DNA of 64,000 bases from Azonexus sp. (GTDB lineage Bacteria > Pseudomonadota > Gammaproteobacteria > Burkholderiales > Rhodocyclaceae): NCBI RefSeq assembly GCF_023150235.1, contig NZ_JAKLLH010000004.1, positions 1 to 64,000 of the forward strand, given 5' to 3'. The position numbers and the translations under genes are program-made. Positions 27,683 through 37,377 of this stretch are shown here, in pieces. The notes under the pieces were generated by a model. The model was not told the DNA's origin, did not search any database, and saw only the letters and a list, made by a program, of their open reading frames with translations. Numbering within the stretch: the first letter of the stretch is position 1; each line of letters opens with the position of its first letter.

Positions 27683-29116
27683 TCAGCGTGACTTATTCTC
27701 CACGATCTGTCCGCCCTTGAGAAGGGTCAGTGCTTGCTGGAACTGGTAGTCGCTCTTGCTGGCGTATTCAAGGCGCTGCGGCGGTTCGTCTTCGCCTTCC
27801 GGCTTGTCCTTCTTGTCCCCGTTACCCGTCTTGGCGCCTGTCGTGGCTGGCTTCGCCGCTTCCTTCGCGGCCTCCTTTGCGGCGGCGGCCTTGGCTTCTT
27901 CCTTTTCCTTGTCGTTCATCAGGTGGCGGTCGAGGTCGGCTTCACGCAGGCGCTGACCATTGCTGCCGTTCGGCGTTTCCTCGATCACGATGTCGGGCGT
28001 GATGCCCTTGGCCTGGATCGAGCGACCGTCCGGGGTGTAGTAGCGGGCGGTGGTCAGCTTGATCGCAGTGTTGCCGGGCAGCGGCAGCACCGATTGCACC
28101 GAGCCCTTGCCGAAAGTCTGGGTGCCGACGATGCGGGCACGCTTGTAATCCTGCAGTGCGCCGGCAACGATTTCCGAGGCCGAGGCCGAGCCACCGTTGA
28201 CCAGGACCACCATCTGCACCTTCTTGACGTCGGCTGGCAGTGCCTTGAGCGGGTCTTCCTTGACGCCACGCAGGTAGTCGCGCGGGCGGGCGAGGAACTC
28301 CTGGCGGGCGTCGTCGGTACGGCCGTCGGTGGACACCACCTTGACGTCGCTCGGCAGGAACGCGGCGGAAACACCGATTGCGCTGTTGAGCAGGCCGCCC
28401 GGGTCGTTGCGCAGATCGAGCACGAGGCCGCGCAGATTGCCCTCCTTGTACAGGGTGTTCAGGTGGCGGGCGAGTTCGGCAGTGGTGTTTTCCTGGAACT
28501 GGGTGATGCGGACCCAGCCGTAGCCGGGTTCGATCAGCTTCGACTTGACGCTCTGGACCTTGATGATTTCGCGCACCAGCGTGATGTCGAGCGGTTTGCT
28601 CTCGCCCTTGCGCAGGATCGAGATCTTGAGCGAGGTCTTGGGCTTGCCGCGCATCTTCTTCACTGCCTCCGACAGCGTCAGGCCCTTGATCGGCGTGTCG
28701 TCGAGCTTGAAGATCAGGTCGCCGGACTTGACCCCGGCGCGGTAGGCCGGCGTGTCCTCGATCGGGGAAATGACCTTGACCAGGCCGTCTTCCATTCCGA
28801 CTTCGATGCCGAGACCGCCGAATTCACCCTGGGCGCCGATCTGCAGATCCTTGAAGGCATCGGCGTCGAGGTAGGCCGAGTGCGGATCGAGATTGGAGAG
28901 CATGCCGGCGATGGCATTGGTGATCATTTTCTTGTCTTCGACCGGCTCGACGTAGCCCTGCTTGATTGCGCCATAGACTTCGGCGAAAGTGCGCAATTCG
29001 TCGATCGGCAGACCGACCTTGGTCTCCTTGTCGGCAAAGGCCGGCAGGTGCAGGCTGATCAAGGCGCCGGCGACGAAGCCGCCGAGGACGAGGCTGAAGG
29101 TTTTGGCTTTGCTCAT
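27683..29116 (-). CDS. Carboxy-terminal processing protease, S41 family
   Basis: Periplasmic serine protease of 477 residues; the start ATG overlaps the envC stop (ATGA). An N-terminal hydrophobic anchor (TFSLVLGGFVAGALISLHLPAFA) is followed by a PDZ domain (EFGGLGIEVGMEDGLVKVISPIEDTPAYRAGVKSGD) and the S41 core, with the catalytic serine in VNGGSASASEIVAGAL and lysine in TFGKGSVQSVLPL. The Lys/Ala/Glu-rich tail of about 80 residues is typical of betaproteobacterial CtpA. The envC-ctpA order is conserved in proteobacteria and suggests a role in cell-wall turnover. Confidence 0.94.
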   Translation of the reverse strand: MSKAKTFSLVLGGFVAGALISLHLPAFADKETKVGLPIDELRTFAEVYGAIKQGYVEPVEDKKMITNAIAGMLSNLDPHSAYLDADAFKDLQIGAQGEFGGLGIEVGMEDGLVKVISPIEDTPAYRAGVKSGDLIFKLDDTPIKGLTLSEAVKKMRGKPKTSLKISILRKGESKPLDITLVREIIKVQSVKSKLIEPGYGWVRITQFQENTTAELARHLNTLYKEGNLRGLVLDLRNDPGGLLNSAIGVSAAFLPSDVKVVSTDGRTDDARQEFLARPRDYLRGVKEDPLKALPADVKKVQMVVLVNGGSASASEIVAGALQDYKRARIVGTQTFGKGSVQSVLPLPGNTAIKLTTARYYTPDGRSIQAKGITPDIVIEETPNGSNGQRLREADLDRHLMNDKEKEEAKAAAAKEAAKEAAKPATTGAKTGNGDKKDKPEGEDEPPQRLEYASKSDYQFQQALTLLKGGQIVENKSR

Positions 29117-30492
29117 TTCAAACTGGCCCATTTCATCGGGTCTACGGGTTGCCCCTGGTGGCGAATCTCGAAGTATAAACCGGATTCCGGATTGCCCCCG
29201 CTGTTGCCCACGCTGGCCACGGTTTCGCCGCCGCGAACGCTCTGGCCGACCTGTTTGAGCAGGGATTCGTTATTGCCATAAATCGAAAGATAGCCATCGC
29301 CATGGTCGACGATGAGCAGGTTGCCAAAACCGCGCATCCAGTCGGCAAAGACGACGCGGCCATTGGCCACGGCCTTGACTTCGCTGCCGCTGGCGGTACG
29401 GATGAAAAGGCCGCGCCAGGTGCCGCCGCCTTCGCGCGGGGTGCCGAAACGTCCGGCGACGCTACCGCGCACCGGGAGCCGGAGACTGCCTTTTTGTCGC
29501 GCAAAGCTGCCATCGCTGGGAGCAGGTTCGTAACGGTTCTCGGCTTCGACCGTCTGGCTGCGAGGAGGTTCGTGGGCATTGCGCGTCGGCATTTCCTCGC
29601 CGCGCTTTTTCTGGCGAGCCGCTTCGGCGGCAGCCCGGCGATTGGCTTCCGCCGTCTTTGCGGCTTTCGCCGCTTCGGCTGCCCGTGCGGCCGCCTGGGC
29701 AGCCAGAATTCTGGCCAGGCGGTCGATGAGTTGCGACAGGCGTTTTTCGTTTTGCTGCAGGTTGCCGATTTCCTTGCGCTGTGCGCTGACCTTTTCGGAA
29801 ATTTGGGCGTAGATCGCCTTGCGCTGCTCTCTCTGTTTTTGCAACTCGGCATGGCGTTTCTGTTGCTCGGCCTCGATCTCGGCCATTTCGCCGGCTCGCG
29901 CCCTCGTTTCGCTGGCCAGGGCCTTTTTGCGGGCCAGATTTGCCTTCAGTTCGCCCAGCAATTCGCTGCGTGCCAGCGCTATGGCCGAGAAGTAATACAG
30001 GTCGCGCGCCATCTGGTTGGGGTCTTCGCCGTTGAGCAGCGATTGCAGGGTATCCGGGTGGCCACGCAAGTACTGGCGATGAAGCAGGCGTTCGAGCTGT
30101 CCCTGTTGCGCATTCAGGGTATTCCCGAGTTCAGTGGATTGCTGTTCGAGATTTTTCAGCTTTTTCTGCAGTTGACCGCGTTGCTCGCCCAGTTCATGTA
30201 CTTCGCGCTGCAGGCGCGAAATGTGACGCTCGGATTCGCGCAGTCGGTCACCCGCATCGGCCTTGCTCTCCTCGCTGGCGGATAATTCCTTGCGCAGATT
30301 ATCGATGCGACCGCGCAACTCGCCCAAGTCAGCCTGTTTTTCGGCAATTTCGGGGGCTGCGGTCTTGCCATTGCTGGCTCGCGCTTCTCCGGTCGTCGCC
30401 AGGAACAGGCAGAGCGCGCAGCCCAGCGCGACGGAAAGGCGGGCGCGGCGAGCGGTCTGGGGGCGGTAGCTGCTGGGCGGCGGCGCGCGCAC
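29113..30492 (-). CDS. envC: Murein hydrolase activator EnvC
   Basis: Periplasmic coiled-coil protein that activates amidases at the division septum. The 459 residues have a signal peptide (LSVALGCALCLFLATTGEARA), a long coiled coil (about residues 45-260, rich in Lys, Glu, Gln and Leu), a variable Ala-rich linker and a C-terminal LytM/M23 domain (GRFGTPREGGGTWRGLFIRTASGSEVKAVANGRVVFADWMRGFGNLLIVDHGDGYLSIYGN). The catalytic metal site is degenerate, as expected for EnvC rather than an active M23 peptidase. The GTG start has GAGG 9 bases upstream. Confidence 0.93.
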   Translation of the reverse strand: MRAPPPSSYRPQTARRARLSVALGCALCLFLATTGEARASNGKTAAPEIAEKQADLGELRGRIDNLRKELSASEESKADAGDRLRESERHISRLQREVHELGEQRGQLQKKLKNLEQQSTELGNTLNAQQGQLERLLHRQYLRGHPDTLQSLLNGEDPNQMARDLYYFSAIALARSELLGELKANLARKKALASETRARAGEMAEIEAEQQKRHAELQKQREQRKAIYAQISEKVSAQRKEIGNLQQNEKRLSQLIDRLARILAAQAAARAAEAAKAAKTAEANRRAAAEAARQKKRGEEMPTRNAHEPPRSQTVEAENRYEPAPSDGSFARQKGSLRLPVRGSVAGRFGTPREGGGTWRGLFIRTASGSEVKAVANGRVVFADWMRGFGNLLIVDHGDGYLSIYGNNESLLKQVGQSVRGGETVASVGNSGGNPESGLYFEIRHQGQPVDPMKWASLK

Positions 30493-30581
30493 GCGAATTC
30501 CTCAAGGTGATATGGATTAAGGTCTGCGAAACCGAATCCCTTATTTTATAATGATCCATTCACCAAACAGAGGTTTTGATC

Positions 30582-30899
30582 TTGGAAGCACCTTCGTTCA
30601 ATCTGATCGACAAGCAGGAGCATATCGAACTCGCTGCTCGCGCATTGAAGGCCATTGCGCATCCCTTGCGTCTGAAAATCCTCTGTGTGCTGGGAGATCA
30701 GGAAGCCTGTGTCCAGGAAATCGTCGATGCGGTCGGAACCTCGCAGAGCAATATCTCGCAACACCTGGCCATCCTGCGTGAAAAAGGCGTGCTGCTGACC
30801 CGCAAGGACGCCAACCGGGTTTTTTATCGTGTCGGCGATCAGCGTACGCTGCAACTCGTCGGTATGATGCGCGAAGTTTTTTGCGGCGTGGAGGAATAA
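30582..30899 (+). CDS. ArsR-family winged-helix regulator
   Basis: A 105-residue helix-turn-helix repressor: ALKAIAHPLRLKILCVLGDQEACVQEIVDAVGTSQSNISQHLAILREKGVLLTRKDANRVFYRVGDQR. The ArsR metal-binding ELCVCDL motif is replaced by QEACVQEI, with just one cysteine, so classical metal sensing is unlikely; redox or sulfide sensing is possible. I chose the TTG at 30582 because AGAGG lies 8 bases before it. It is 3 bp ahead of a rhodanese gene, so it probably controls the operon that runs through secB and gpsA. Confidence 0.88.
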   Translation: MEAPSFNLIDKQEHIELAARALKAIAHPLRLKILCVLGDQEACVQEIVDAVGTSQSNISQHLAILREKGVLLTRKDANRVFYRVGDQRTLQLVGMMREVFCGVEE

Positions 30900-30902
30900 G
30901 CG

Positions 30903-31328
30903 GTGCCGATGGATTTTGTGTCTCAGAACATCCTGCTGATCTCGATTGTCGTGATCAGCGCGGCGGGCCTGGTCTGGCCCGCCTTTGTCCGGCGAGCCGG
31001 AAATCCGGTCAATCCGGCAGGCGCTACCCTGCTCATCAATCGCGAGAATGCGCTCGTGCTCGATGTGCGCGAGCCGGATGAATTTGCCCAGGGGCATCTG
31101 CCCGATGCAATCAACCTGCCGGCCGGCAAGCTGGCCGAGCGTGTCGCTGAAATCGAGAAATACAAGGAGCGGCCGTTGATCGTCTGCTGTGCTGCCGGCA
31201 TGCGTTCCGGTCGTGCTTGCCGCGATCTCGGCAAGCAGGGTTTCGGCAAGCTCTACAACCTCGATGGTGGGGTCGATGCCTGGGTTGCTGCCGGCTATCC
31301 GATCAAGAAAGGGCTGCGCAGCAAATGA
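30903..31328 (+). CDS. Membrane-anchored rhodanese (YibN-like)
   Basis: The 141 residues hold one N-terminal transmembrane helix (ILLISIVVISAAGLVWPAFV) and a cytosolic rhodanese domain with DVREPDEFAQGHLPDAINLP and the active-site loop CCAAGMRSGRA. The catalytic cysteine is the second of CC. E. coli yibN stands in the same order, yibN-grxC-secB-gpsA. The GTG start is supported by GAGG 9 bases upstream; an ATG 6 bases downstream is the alternative. The stop overlaps grxC by ATGA. Confidence 0.9.
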   Translation: MPMDFVSQNILLISIVVISAAGLVWPAFVRRAGNPVNPAGATLLINRENALVLDVREPDEFAQGHLPDAINLPAGKLAERVAEIEKYKERPLIVCCAAGMRSGRACRDLGKQGFGKLYNLDGGVDAWVAAGYPIKKGLRSK

Positions 31329-31591
31329 ACGCCAGGGTACTAATGTACACGACGGCGGTCTGCCCCTATTGCATCCGCGCCAAGCAGTTGCTGGTGGCGC
31401 GCGGCGTCGGCGAGATTGAGGAAATTCGCATCGATCTCGATCCCGATCGTCGTGACGAGATGATGCAGCGGACCGGGCGTCGTACCGTGCCGCAAATCTA
31501 TATCGGCGATACGCACGTCGGCGGTTGCGACGACCTGGTGGCGCTCGACCGGGCGGGAGGCCTCCAGCCCCTGCTCGCTTCCGCCACCTGA
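31325..31591 (+). CDS. grxC: Glutaredoxin 3
   Basis: Small dithiol redox protein of 88 residues: MYTTAVCPYCIRAKQLL with the CPYC active site, TVPQIYIGDTHVGGCDDLVALD carrying the cis-Pro TVP and the glutathione-binding GGCDD. Length is typical of bacterial Grx3. Cytosolic; serves disulfide reduction and glutathionylation control. It overlaps the rhodanese gene and precedes secB by 48 bp. Confidence 0.96.
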   Translation: MNARVLMYTTAVCPYCIRAKQLLVARGVGEIEEIRIDLDPDRRDEMMQRTGRRTVPQIYIGDTHVGGCDDLVALDRAGGLQPLLASAT

Positions 31592-31639
31592 GGGCGTTTG
31601 CCAAACGCCCATTTAATTTCACAGTCAAGAAAGAACATC

Positions 31640-32101
31640 ATGGAACAGACTCAACCGATCTTCGGTATCGAAAAACTCTATGTCAAGGATATTTCCGTCG
31701 AGGTGCCGAATGCACCCGAGATCTACCTGGAACAGGAGACGCCGCAGGTCGAAATCCAGTTGAATACCAGTGGGCGCGGCCTGGGCGATGGTGTGTTCGA
31801 GGTCGTCCTGACGGTTACCGTTACCGCTACCGCCGGTGAAAAGACCGTCTTCCTGGTCGAAGTGGGTCAGGCCGGCATCTTCCGCATCATGAATGTGCCC
31901 GAGGAACAACTGGAGCCGCTGATTGCCGTGGCCTGTCCGAACATTCTCTTTCCGTATGCCCGCGAAGTTGTTTCCGACGCCGTTACCCGCGCCGGCTTCT
32001 CGCCCATCGTGCTGCAGCCGGTGAATTTCGAGGCCATGTACATGCAGCGTCAGGAAGAAATGGCCAGTGCTTCGGTGCCGGCGGAAACCACGGTCCAGTA
32101 A
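31640..32101 (+). CDS. secB: Protein-export chaperone SecB
   Basis: Homotetrameric chaperone that holds preproteins unfolded for SecA. The 153 residues have IEKLYVKDISVEVPNAPEIYLEQ, the beta-rich core VFEVVLTVTVTATAGEKTVFLVEVGQAGIFRI, ILFPYAREVVSDAVTRAGFSPIVLQPVNFEAMY, all SecB hallmarks. SecB is confined mainly to proteobacteria. It lies between grxC and gpsA, as in E. coli, with an SH3 gene inserted before gpsA. Confidence 0.97.
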   Translation: MEQTQPIFGIEKLYVKDISVEVPNAPEIYLEQETPQVEIQLNTSGRGLGDGVFEVVLTVTVTATAGEKTVFLVEVGQAGIFRIMNVPEEQLEPLIAVACPNILFPYAREVVSDAVTRAGFSPIVLQPVNFEAMYMQRQEEMASASVPAETTVQ

Positions 32102-32105
32102 GAAC

Positions 32106-32549
32106 ATGCCGCGTCTGCCTTCCTTCTTCGTCGCGCTCCTCTGCATGGCGGCAGGCGCGGCTCAGGCTGTCGATTACCGTTCGGTCGAGCCGGCGGCGGC
32201 GATTCTCTACGACACGCCGTCGCAAAAGGGCAAGAAGCTCTATCTGATCAAGGCGCTGACGCCGGTCGAACTTGTCGTCCGCCTTGAGGGCTGGAGCAAG
32301 ATACGGGATGCCGAGGGAACGCTGGCGTGGATCGAATCGAAGTACCTCGTCGAAAAACGCACCGTGCTCGTCACTTCGACACGTGGAGAAGTGCGGCAGT
32401 CGGATCATCCCGAGGCGGCGCTCGTGCTGGAGGTCGATAAGTGGGTGGTGCTGGACTATCTCGACAAGGCAACTACCGGTTGGGTGAAAGTGCGGCACCG
32501 CGACGGAGTGACCGGCTTCATTCGTAGCCAGCAGGTGTGGGGTTTATGA
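32106..32549 (+). CDS. Secreted SH3-domain (DUF1058-like) protein
   Basis: A 147-residue protein starting [21 protein letters not shown], a signal peptide, followed by two bacterial SH3-like repeats: [55 protein letters not shown] and the second ending [22 protein letters not shown]. Such domains bind peptidoglycan or periplasmic partners. It stands 4 bp behind secB and overlaps gpsA by ATGA, so it belongs to the operon even though E. coli lacks it there. Confidence 0.87.
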   Translation: MPRLPSFFVALLCMAAGAAQAVDYRSVEPAAAILYDTPSQKGKKLYLIKALTPVELVVRLEGWSKIRDAEGTLAWIESKYLVEKRTVLVTSTRGEVRQSDHPEAALVLEVDKWVVLDYLDKATTGWVKVRHRDGVTGFIRSQQVWGL

Positions 32550-33535
32550 AAATTTCCGTGCTTGGCGCCGGCGCTTGGGGAACCGCCTTGGCGCTGGCCT
32601 TTTCCGGTCGACACGCGGTGACTTTATGGACCCGTGAGGCCGAGGTGGCCGAAGATTTACGGTCGACCCGCGAAAATCGACGTTTTTTGCCTGGCTATCG
32701 CCTGCCCGAGGCGCTTGCCGTCGCTACCGATTTTGCCGCTGCCGCGGGCGATGCCGAATTGCTCCTGCTGGCAACGCCGGTGGCTGGTTTGCGTCCGACG
32801 CTGCAGCGCCTGCACGACGAATCGCTGGTTCGCCCCCTGCTCTGGGTCTGCAAGGGTTTTGAGAGTGGCAGTGGCCTTCTGCCGCACCAAGTAGTGGCTT
32901 CCGTTCTCGGCAAAGGCGTGCTGTCCGGCGTTCTGTCCGGACCGAGCTTTGCCCAGGAGGTGGCGGCGGCTCGCCCGACAGCAGTTGCATTGGCGGCCAA
33001 TTGTGCCGATTTTGCCCGTCTTGCCGCCCGTGAATTGCATGGCCAGCGCCTGCGCGTTTATGCCAATGACGATTTGGTTGGCGTCGAGGTCGGTGCCGCG
33101 GTGAAGAATGTACTGGCGATTGCCGCCGGTGTCTGCGACGGCCTCGGCTTGGGTTACAACGCGCGTGCCGCCCTGCTTACCCGTGGCCTGGCCGAAATTG
33201 CCCGCCTGGGCGAGGCACTCGGCGCGCGGCGCGAGACCTTCATGGGCCTGGCGGGCATGGGCGACTTGATTCTGACATGTACTGGCGATTTGTCGCGCAA
33301 CCGGCGGGTTGGCCTCGCGCTTGCCGAGGGTAAATCGCTGCCGCAGATTCTCGATGAACTCGGACATGTTGCCGAGGGGGTGCATACCGCCCGCGAGGTG
33401 GTCGCACTGGCGGAAAAGCTGGCGGTCGATATGCCGATTTCGCAGGCCGTGGCCGCGCTGCTCGATGCCCGTTGTAGTGCAGGCGAAGTGCTCGAATCGC
33501 TGATGGCGCGTGATCCGCGCGAGGAAGTCGCCTGA
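32546..33535 (+). CDS. gpsA: Glycerol-3-phosphate dehydrogenase (NAD(P)+)
   Basis: Makes sn-glycerol-3-phosphate from dihydroxyacetone phosphate for phospholipid synthesis. The 329 residues begin [19 protein letters not shown] (Rossmann GxGxWG), then [62 protein letters not shown] with the catalytic lysine region, and [26 protein letters not shown]. The sequence near residue 42 ([12 protein letters not shown]) is encoded across a decayed palindrome pair. Start overlaps the SH3 gene. Confidence 0.97.
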   Translation: MKISVLGAGAWGTALALAFSGRHAVTLWTREAEVAEDLRSTRENRRFLPGYRLPEALAVATDFAAAAGDAELLLLATPVAGLRPTLQRLHDESLVRPLLWVCKGFESGSGLLPHQVVASVLGKGVLSGVLSGPSFAQEVAAARPTAVALAANCADFARLAARELHGQRLRVYANDDLVGVEVGAAVKNVLAIAAGVCDGLGLGYNARAALLTRGLAEIARLGEALGARRETFMGLAGMGDLILTCTGDLSRNRRVGLALAEGKSLPQILDELGHVAEGVHTAREVVALAEKLAVDMPISQAVAALLDARCSAGEVLESLMARDPREEVA

Positions 33536-33671
33536 TCCCGTAGTCTGCAACCGGCTTGCCACGCTGACGTTTCGTCACTGTCGCCCTCGGTGGCGAGCTT
33601 GCTTGCCATGCGGTATACCCCGGCGCACACTGGGAACCTCGACGGCACAGGGCCGTTAGTGAGGTGAAATC

Positions 33672-33905
33672 ATGATCATGAGTGCAAGCCAGCTCAAGGA
33701 GCGAGTCGATTCGGGTTGGCCGTTTTTTGGCATCGGCCCCCAGGGCGATGTGCTCGCCCGCTATGTTCCCTTTGGTCCGGTATTCATTTGGCGGCGCAAC
33801 CGGATGGTGCCGCTGCCGCTGCAGGGGAGCGATCTGTGCTGGTTGCTGCAGGCGGCGGACGAGGAGGCGCATGCCCTCGGCGAAAATCCGGAGCGTCGGG
33901 TTTAG
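33672..33905 (+). CDS. Small hypothetical protein, 77 residues
   Basis: Unrecognised. GAGGTGA 7 bases before the ATG is a good ribosome site, and the composition is plausible (MSASQLKERVDSGWPFFGIGPQGDVLARYVPFG). It lies alone, 137 bp behind gpsA and convergent with trmL. No signal peptide or membrane helix is visible. Confidence 0.5.
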   Translation: MIMSASQLKERVDSGWPFFGIGPQGDVLARYVPFGPVFIWRRNRMVPLPLQGSDLCWLLQAADEEAHALGENPERRV

Positions 33906-33979
33906 TCACTGACCAAGCGGAGCTGATCGCATTTCCGCCTGGTCGATCGCCTGCTGTCGCATTTTTTGCTTGCCAGTAT

Positions 33980-34456
33980 TCAGTGGTTCGCGAGCAGGCT
34001 GCCGGCAAAGTCATTTTGCCGCCAAGCCTCGAACAGCGTCACCGCCGCCGCGTTCGACAGGTTGAGGCTGCGCTGCCCGGGGCGCATCGGTAGCCGAAGT
34101 TGCCGTTCGGGAGGAAATTGCTCTCGCACTTCCAGCGGCAGGCCCGCGCTTTCCCGTCCGAAAACGAATACATCTCCGGGTTGAAAGGCGGTCTCGTAGG
34201 GTGAAGCGAGGCCCTTGGTCGTCATTGCAAACAGGCGTCGTCCGATCAGCGCGGTCTGGCAGGCGACCCAGTCCGCGTGGCGTTGCAGGCTTGCGTATTC
34301 GTGGTAGTCGAGCCCGGCGCGGCGCATGTGCTTGTCGTCGAGGCTGAAACCCAGGGGCTCGACCAGGTGCAGATCGCTCCCGGTATTAGCACAGAGGCGG
34401 ATGATGTTGCCGGTATTGGGGGGGATTTCCGGCTGGAAAAGAACGATCGCGAACAT
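33980..34456 (-). CDS. trmL: tRNA (cytidine(34)-2'-O)-methyltransferase TrmL
   Basis: SPOUT-family methyltransferase modifying the wobble base of tRNA-Leu. The 158 residues show FQPEIPPNTGNIIRLCANTGSDLHLVEPLGFSLDDKHMRRAGLDYHEYA, FVFGRESAGLPLEVR and LRLPMRPGQRSLNLSNAAAVTLFEAWRQ, the knot motifs 1-3 of TrmL (YibK). In E. coli the gene also lies near gpsA. It is convergent with the 77-residue gene. The 130 bp upstream, before comF, hold no gene. Confidence 0.96.
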   Translation of the reverse strand: MFAIVLFQPEIPPNTGNIIRLCANTGSDLHLVEPLGFSLDDKHMRRAGLDYHEYASLQRHADWVACQTALIGRRLFAMTTKGLASPYETAFQPGDVFVFGRESAGLPLEVREQFPPERQLRLPMRPGQRSLNLSNAAAVTLFEAWRQNDFAGSLLANH

Positions 34457-34589
34457 GGCAGGCGTGATGGGGCTGGATGAAGGGCGGGCCGGATTTCGAT
34501 GTGGATGCTGGCGGGGGCTTCTCTTTTACTGCGCCCGGATGCGCTCAGCCTGTTCCACGGATTCCGTGTTGATACTGGGTTTTCCGGGA

Positions 34590-35366
34590 TTAGAGCACGG
34601 AAGTGCGATCCTGCAGCATTTTACGGTCGTCACGCAGGGCGCGGGCGACGACTGCGAGCCGGACTTCGGTGGCGCCGTGCAGGCGCAGGATGCGGGCTGC
34701 TTCGCGCAGGGTCGCACCGGTCGTCATCACATCGTCGACCAATAGTAGCCGTTGTCCGGACAGTTTGCCGCAGCTCTCGAAGGCATCCCGGACATTGGCT
34801 TGGCGCCGGCGGTAGGGCTGGCCGGCTTGTGGGGGTGTCGGGCGGCTGCGCTGCAGACTGTCACGGTCGACCGGCAGATTGAGGCAATTTCCGAGGGCCT
34901 CGGCAATCAGGACCGATTGGTTGAAGCCGCGTTCCGCCAGTCGTTGCGGGTGCAAAGGCAGGGGAACGATGCTGTCGATGTCTTTTGCATCAATCGTGGT
35001 GGCGAGGATTTCTCCAAACCAGGTGCCGAGCGGCAGGCAATGCCGGTATTTCAGGGCCTGGATCAGGCGGTCGGCGGGAAAGGCGTAGCGCCAGAGCGCC
35101 TGAGTACGGGAAAAGGCCGGTGGCCGGCGCAGGCAGCGACCGCAGGTGCTGCCCAGCGTACTGACCTCGCCGCAACAGGGGCAGGCATGGTGAGCGGAAA
35201 AGAGGGGGAGATCAGCGGCGCAGGCTGGACAGATCGGAGCGCTGCCGCTGTTTTCGCCGCAGAGCAGGCAGCACGAAGCGAGCAGTCCGCTCAGATTGGT
35301 CGGGAGGCAGTGGCTGCGGGAAAGCGGCCGCTGGATGAGGGGAAGGATGGTGTGCAGGAACGTCAA
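34590..35366 (-). CDS. ComF/GntX-family phosphoribosyltransferase-like protein
   Basis: The 258 residues have an N-terminal zinc-finger-like part with CxxC pairs (CLLCGE, CPAC, CPCC, CGRC) followed by a type I PRTase-like domain with the PRPP loop [21 protein letters not shown] and [24 protein letters not shown]. ComF is needed for DNA uptake in Gram-positives; GntX stands near bioH in E. coli. Here it is divergent from bioB-bioC. A palindrome copy at 34862-34872 is read as part of LPVDRDSL. Confidence 0.9.
   Translation of the reverse strand: MTFLHTILPLIQRPLSRSHCLPTNLSGLLASCCLLCGENSGSAPICPACAADLPLFSAHHACPCCGEVSTLGSTCGRCLRRPPAFSRTQALWRYAFPADRLIQALKYRHCLPLGTWFGEILATTIDAKDIDSIVPLPLHPQRLAERGFNQSVLIAEALGNCLNLPVDRDSLQRSRPTPPQAGQPYRRRQANVRDAFESCGKLSGQRLLLVDDVMTTGATLREAARILRLHGATEVRLAVVARALRDDRKMLQDRTSVL
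34862..34872. repeat. Palindrome copy inside the comF-like gene
   Basis: CACGGTCGACC on the plus strand, translated on the coding strand as PVDRDSL within the phosphoribosyltransferase domain. No partner arm lies within 60 bp. Confidence 0.55.
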
Positions 35367-35479
35367 GGCAGTCTCTCCCGGCTGGGGTAAAATTGACAGC
35401 TGATCCTTCGTCTTGGATAATTCATAATTACAGGCGCGCTTCGCCGCTGATTTTCAACGTTTTTTTTGCAAGGCCAGTC

Positions 35480-36463
35480 ATGTCCGCTTGTTCTACCGCC
35501 GCCGCCACTCCGCAATCATTATCGGAGTCCCGTCATCTCTGGACGGTCGAGGAAATCCTCGCTCTTTACGACCTGCCCCTGATGGACTTGATCTGGAAGG
35601 CGCAGACGGTGCATCGCAAGCATTTCGATGCCAATGCCATTCAACGCTCAACGCTGCTTTCGGTCAAGACCGGCGGTTGTTCCGAGGATTGCGGCTATTG
35701 CTCGCAGTCGGCCCGCTACCAGACCGAGACCGAGCGCGAGCGCCTGATGCCGGTCGACGAAGTGGTCGCCGCCGCCCAGGCCGCCAAGGCCAAGGGGGCA
35801 TCCCGCTTTTGCATGGGCGCGGCCTGGCGCGGTCCCAAGGATGGCGACCTCGATCACGTCCTGGAGATGGTGCGCGGCGTCAAGGCGCTGGGGATGCAGA
35901 CTTGCGTCACCCTGGGCATGCTCAAGGATGGTCAGGCCAGCAAGCTGAAGGAAGCCGGTCTCGACTATTACAACCATAACCTGGATACCGACAAGGAATT
36001 CTACGGCCAGGTGATCAAGAGCCACACCCACGACGACCGCATCGATACCCTCGGTCAGGTCCGCGACGCCGGGATCAACGTTTGCTCCGGCGGCATCATC
36101 GGCATGGGCGAGTCCCGCAAGAACCGCGCCGCGCTGATCGTGCAGCTGGCCAACCTGCCTAAAGCACCGGAGTCGGTGCCGATCAACAACCTGGTGCCGA
36201 TACCGGGCACGCCGATGGCCGATAATCCGCGTCTCGATCCTTTCGAGTTCGTGCGCACCATCGCCGCCGCGCGGATCGCGATGCCGACTTCCTGGGTCCG
36301 CCTTTCGGCCGGTCGCCAGGAAATGAGCGACGAGTTGCAGGCACTGTGCTTCCTGGCCGGCGCCAATTCGATGTTCTACGGCGAGCGCCTGCTGACGACC
36401 GGCAACCCGGACGTTGACCGCGACGACCAGTTGTTCGCTCGCCTCGGCCTGACAGCGGTTTGA
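35480..36463 (+). CDS. bioB: Biotin synthase
   Basis: Radical-SAM enzyme inserting sulfur into dethiobiotin. The 327 residues show the 4Fe-4S motif C-x3-C-x2-C in [59 protein letters not shown], and [16 protein letters not shown], with the conserved RLSAGRQEM near the C-terminus holding the 2Fe-2S arginine ligand. I start at the ATG of [13 protein letters not shown]. It runs into bioC by TTGA overlap. Confidence 0.98.
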   Translation: MSACSTAAATPQSLSESRHLWTVEEILALYDLPLMDLIWKAQTVHRKHFDANAIQRSTLLSVKTGGCSEDCGYCSQSARYQTETERERLMPVDEVVAAAQAAKAKGASRFCMGAAWRGPKDGDLDHVLEMVRGVKALGMQTCVTLGMLKDGQASKLKEAGLDYYNHNLDTDKEFYGQVIKSHTHDDRIDTLGQVRDAGINVCSGGIIGMGESRKNRAALIVQLANLPKAPESVPINNLVPIPGTPMADNPRLDPFEFVRTIAAARIAMPTSWVRLSAGRQEMSDELQALCFLAGANSMFYGERLLTTGNPDVDRDDQLFARLGLTAV

Positions 36464-37371
36464 GCGGCCAGCCCGCTACCGCCGCGTCCGGCGGCGGCTT
36501 TGTCGATCGCGACCAGGTTGCCCGCCGTTTCGGTCGGGCGGCCGCGTCTTATCGCGAGCACGATTTCCTGGTTCGGGAAATCGACCGGCGCATGTACGAA
36601 CGGCTCGATTACGTACGTATCGAGCCGCGCCGCATGCTCGATCTCGGCTGCAGCGCCGGAGGTAGTTTCCCCGTGCTGACCGCGCGTTATCCGCAGGCGG
36701 AATGGCTGGGGCTGGACCTGGCGCCAGCGATGCTGGCACAAATCGATGACCGGCGTAGCGGCTGGCAACGCCTGCTGGGGTTGGGAAAAAGCTGGCAGCC
36801 GCTGAAGCTGGCCGCCGATGCTGCACAATTGCCGCTGGCGGCACGCTCGGTCGATCTGGTCTGGTCCAATCTGCTGCTGCACTGGCTCGACGATCCGCTA
36901 CCGGCCTTGGCCGAGGCACAGCGCGTGCTCCAAGTCGGCGGTCTGCTGATGTTTTCGACCCTGGGGCCGGATACTTTGCACGAACTGCGGACTGCCTTTG
37001 CCGACGGTTACGCACACACTCAGCGCTTTGTCGATATGCACGACCTCGGCGACATGCTGGTCGCCTGCGGTTTTGCCGACCCGGTGATGGATATGGAAGT
37101 GATCCGGCTAACCTACGACGACTTCGACCGAATGCTGGCCGAACTGCGCGGTGCCGGCTCCGCCTGCGCGCTGAAAATGCGCCGCCACGGCCTGACCGGG
37201 CGTGGGCACTGGCAGTCGGTGCGTGCGGCGTACGAGCGTCTGCGCGAAAACGGCAAACTACCGGCAAGCTTTGAGGTGGTCTACGGCCATGCCTGGAAAG
37301 TTGCGCCGAAGCAGACCGGCGATGGTCGCGCGGTGGTCAACCTCGATGGTCTTAAGCGAAAAATCGGCTGA
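36460..37371 (+). CDS. bioC: Malonyl-ACP O-methyltransferase BioC
   Basis: SAM-dependent methyltransferase that primes biotin synthesis by methylating malonyl-ACP. The 303 residues: [27 protein letters not shown] (the typical BioC N-terminus), the SAM-binding [40 protein letters not shown] and [20 protein letters not shown]. The start is a TTG whose last two bases are the first bases of the bioB stop (TTGA), implying translational coupling. The downstream 100 bp carry a decayed palindrome pair. Confidence 0.93.
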   Translation: MSGQPATAASGGGFVDRDQVARRFGRAAASYREHDFLVREIDRRMYERLDYVRIEPRRMLDLGCSAGGSFPVLTARYPQAEWLGLDLAPAMLAQIDDRRSGWQRLLGLGKSWQPLKLAADAAQLPLAARSVDLVWSNLLLHWLDDPLPALAEAQRVLQVGGLLMFSTLGPDTLHELRTAFADGYAHTQRFVDMHDLGDMLVACGFADPVMDMEVIRLTYDDFDRMLAELRGAGSACALKMRRHGLTGRGHWQSVRAAYERLRENGKLPASFEVVYGHAWKVAPKQTGDGRAVVNLDGLKRKIG

Positions 37372-37377
37372 AAACAA

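Noticed and set aside
27734-29281. Open frame of about 515 codons opposite ctpA
   Set aside because: Antisense to the protease gene; no motif, no ribosome site.
33536-33671. Possible tRNA or sRNA gene after gpsA
   Set aside because: No cloverleaf or terminator is visible; only the ribosome site of the 77-residue gene stands out.
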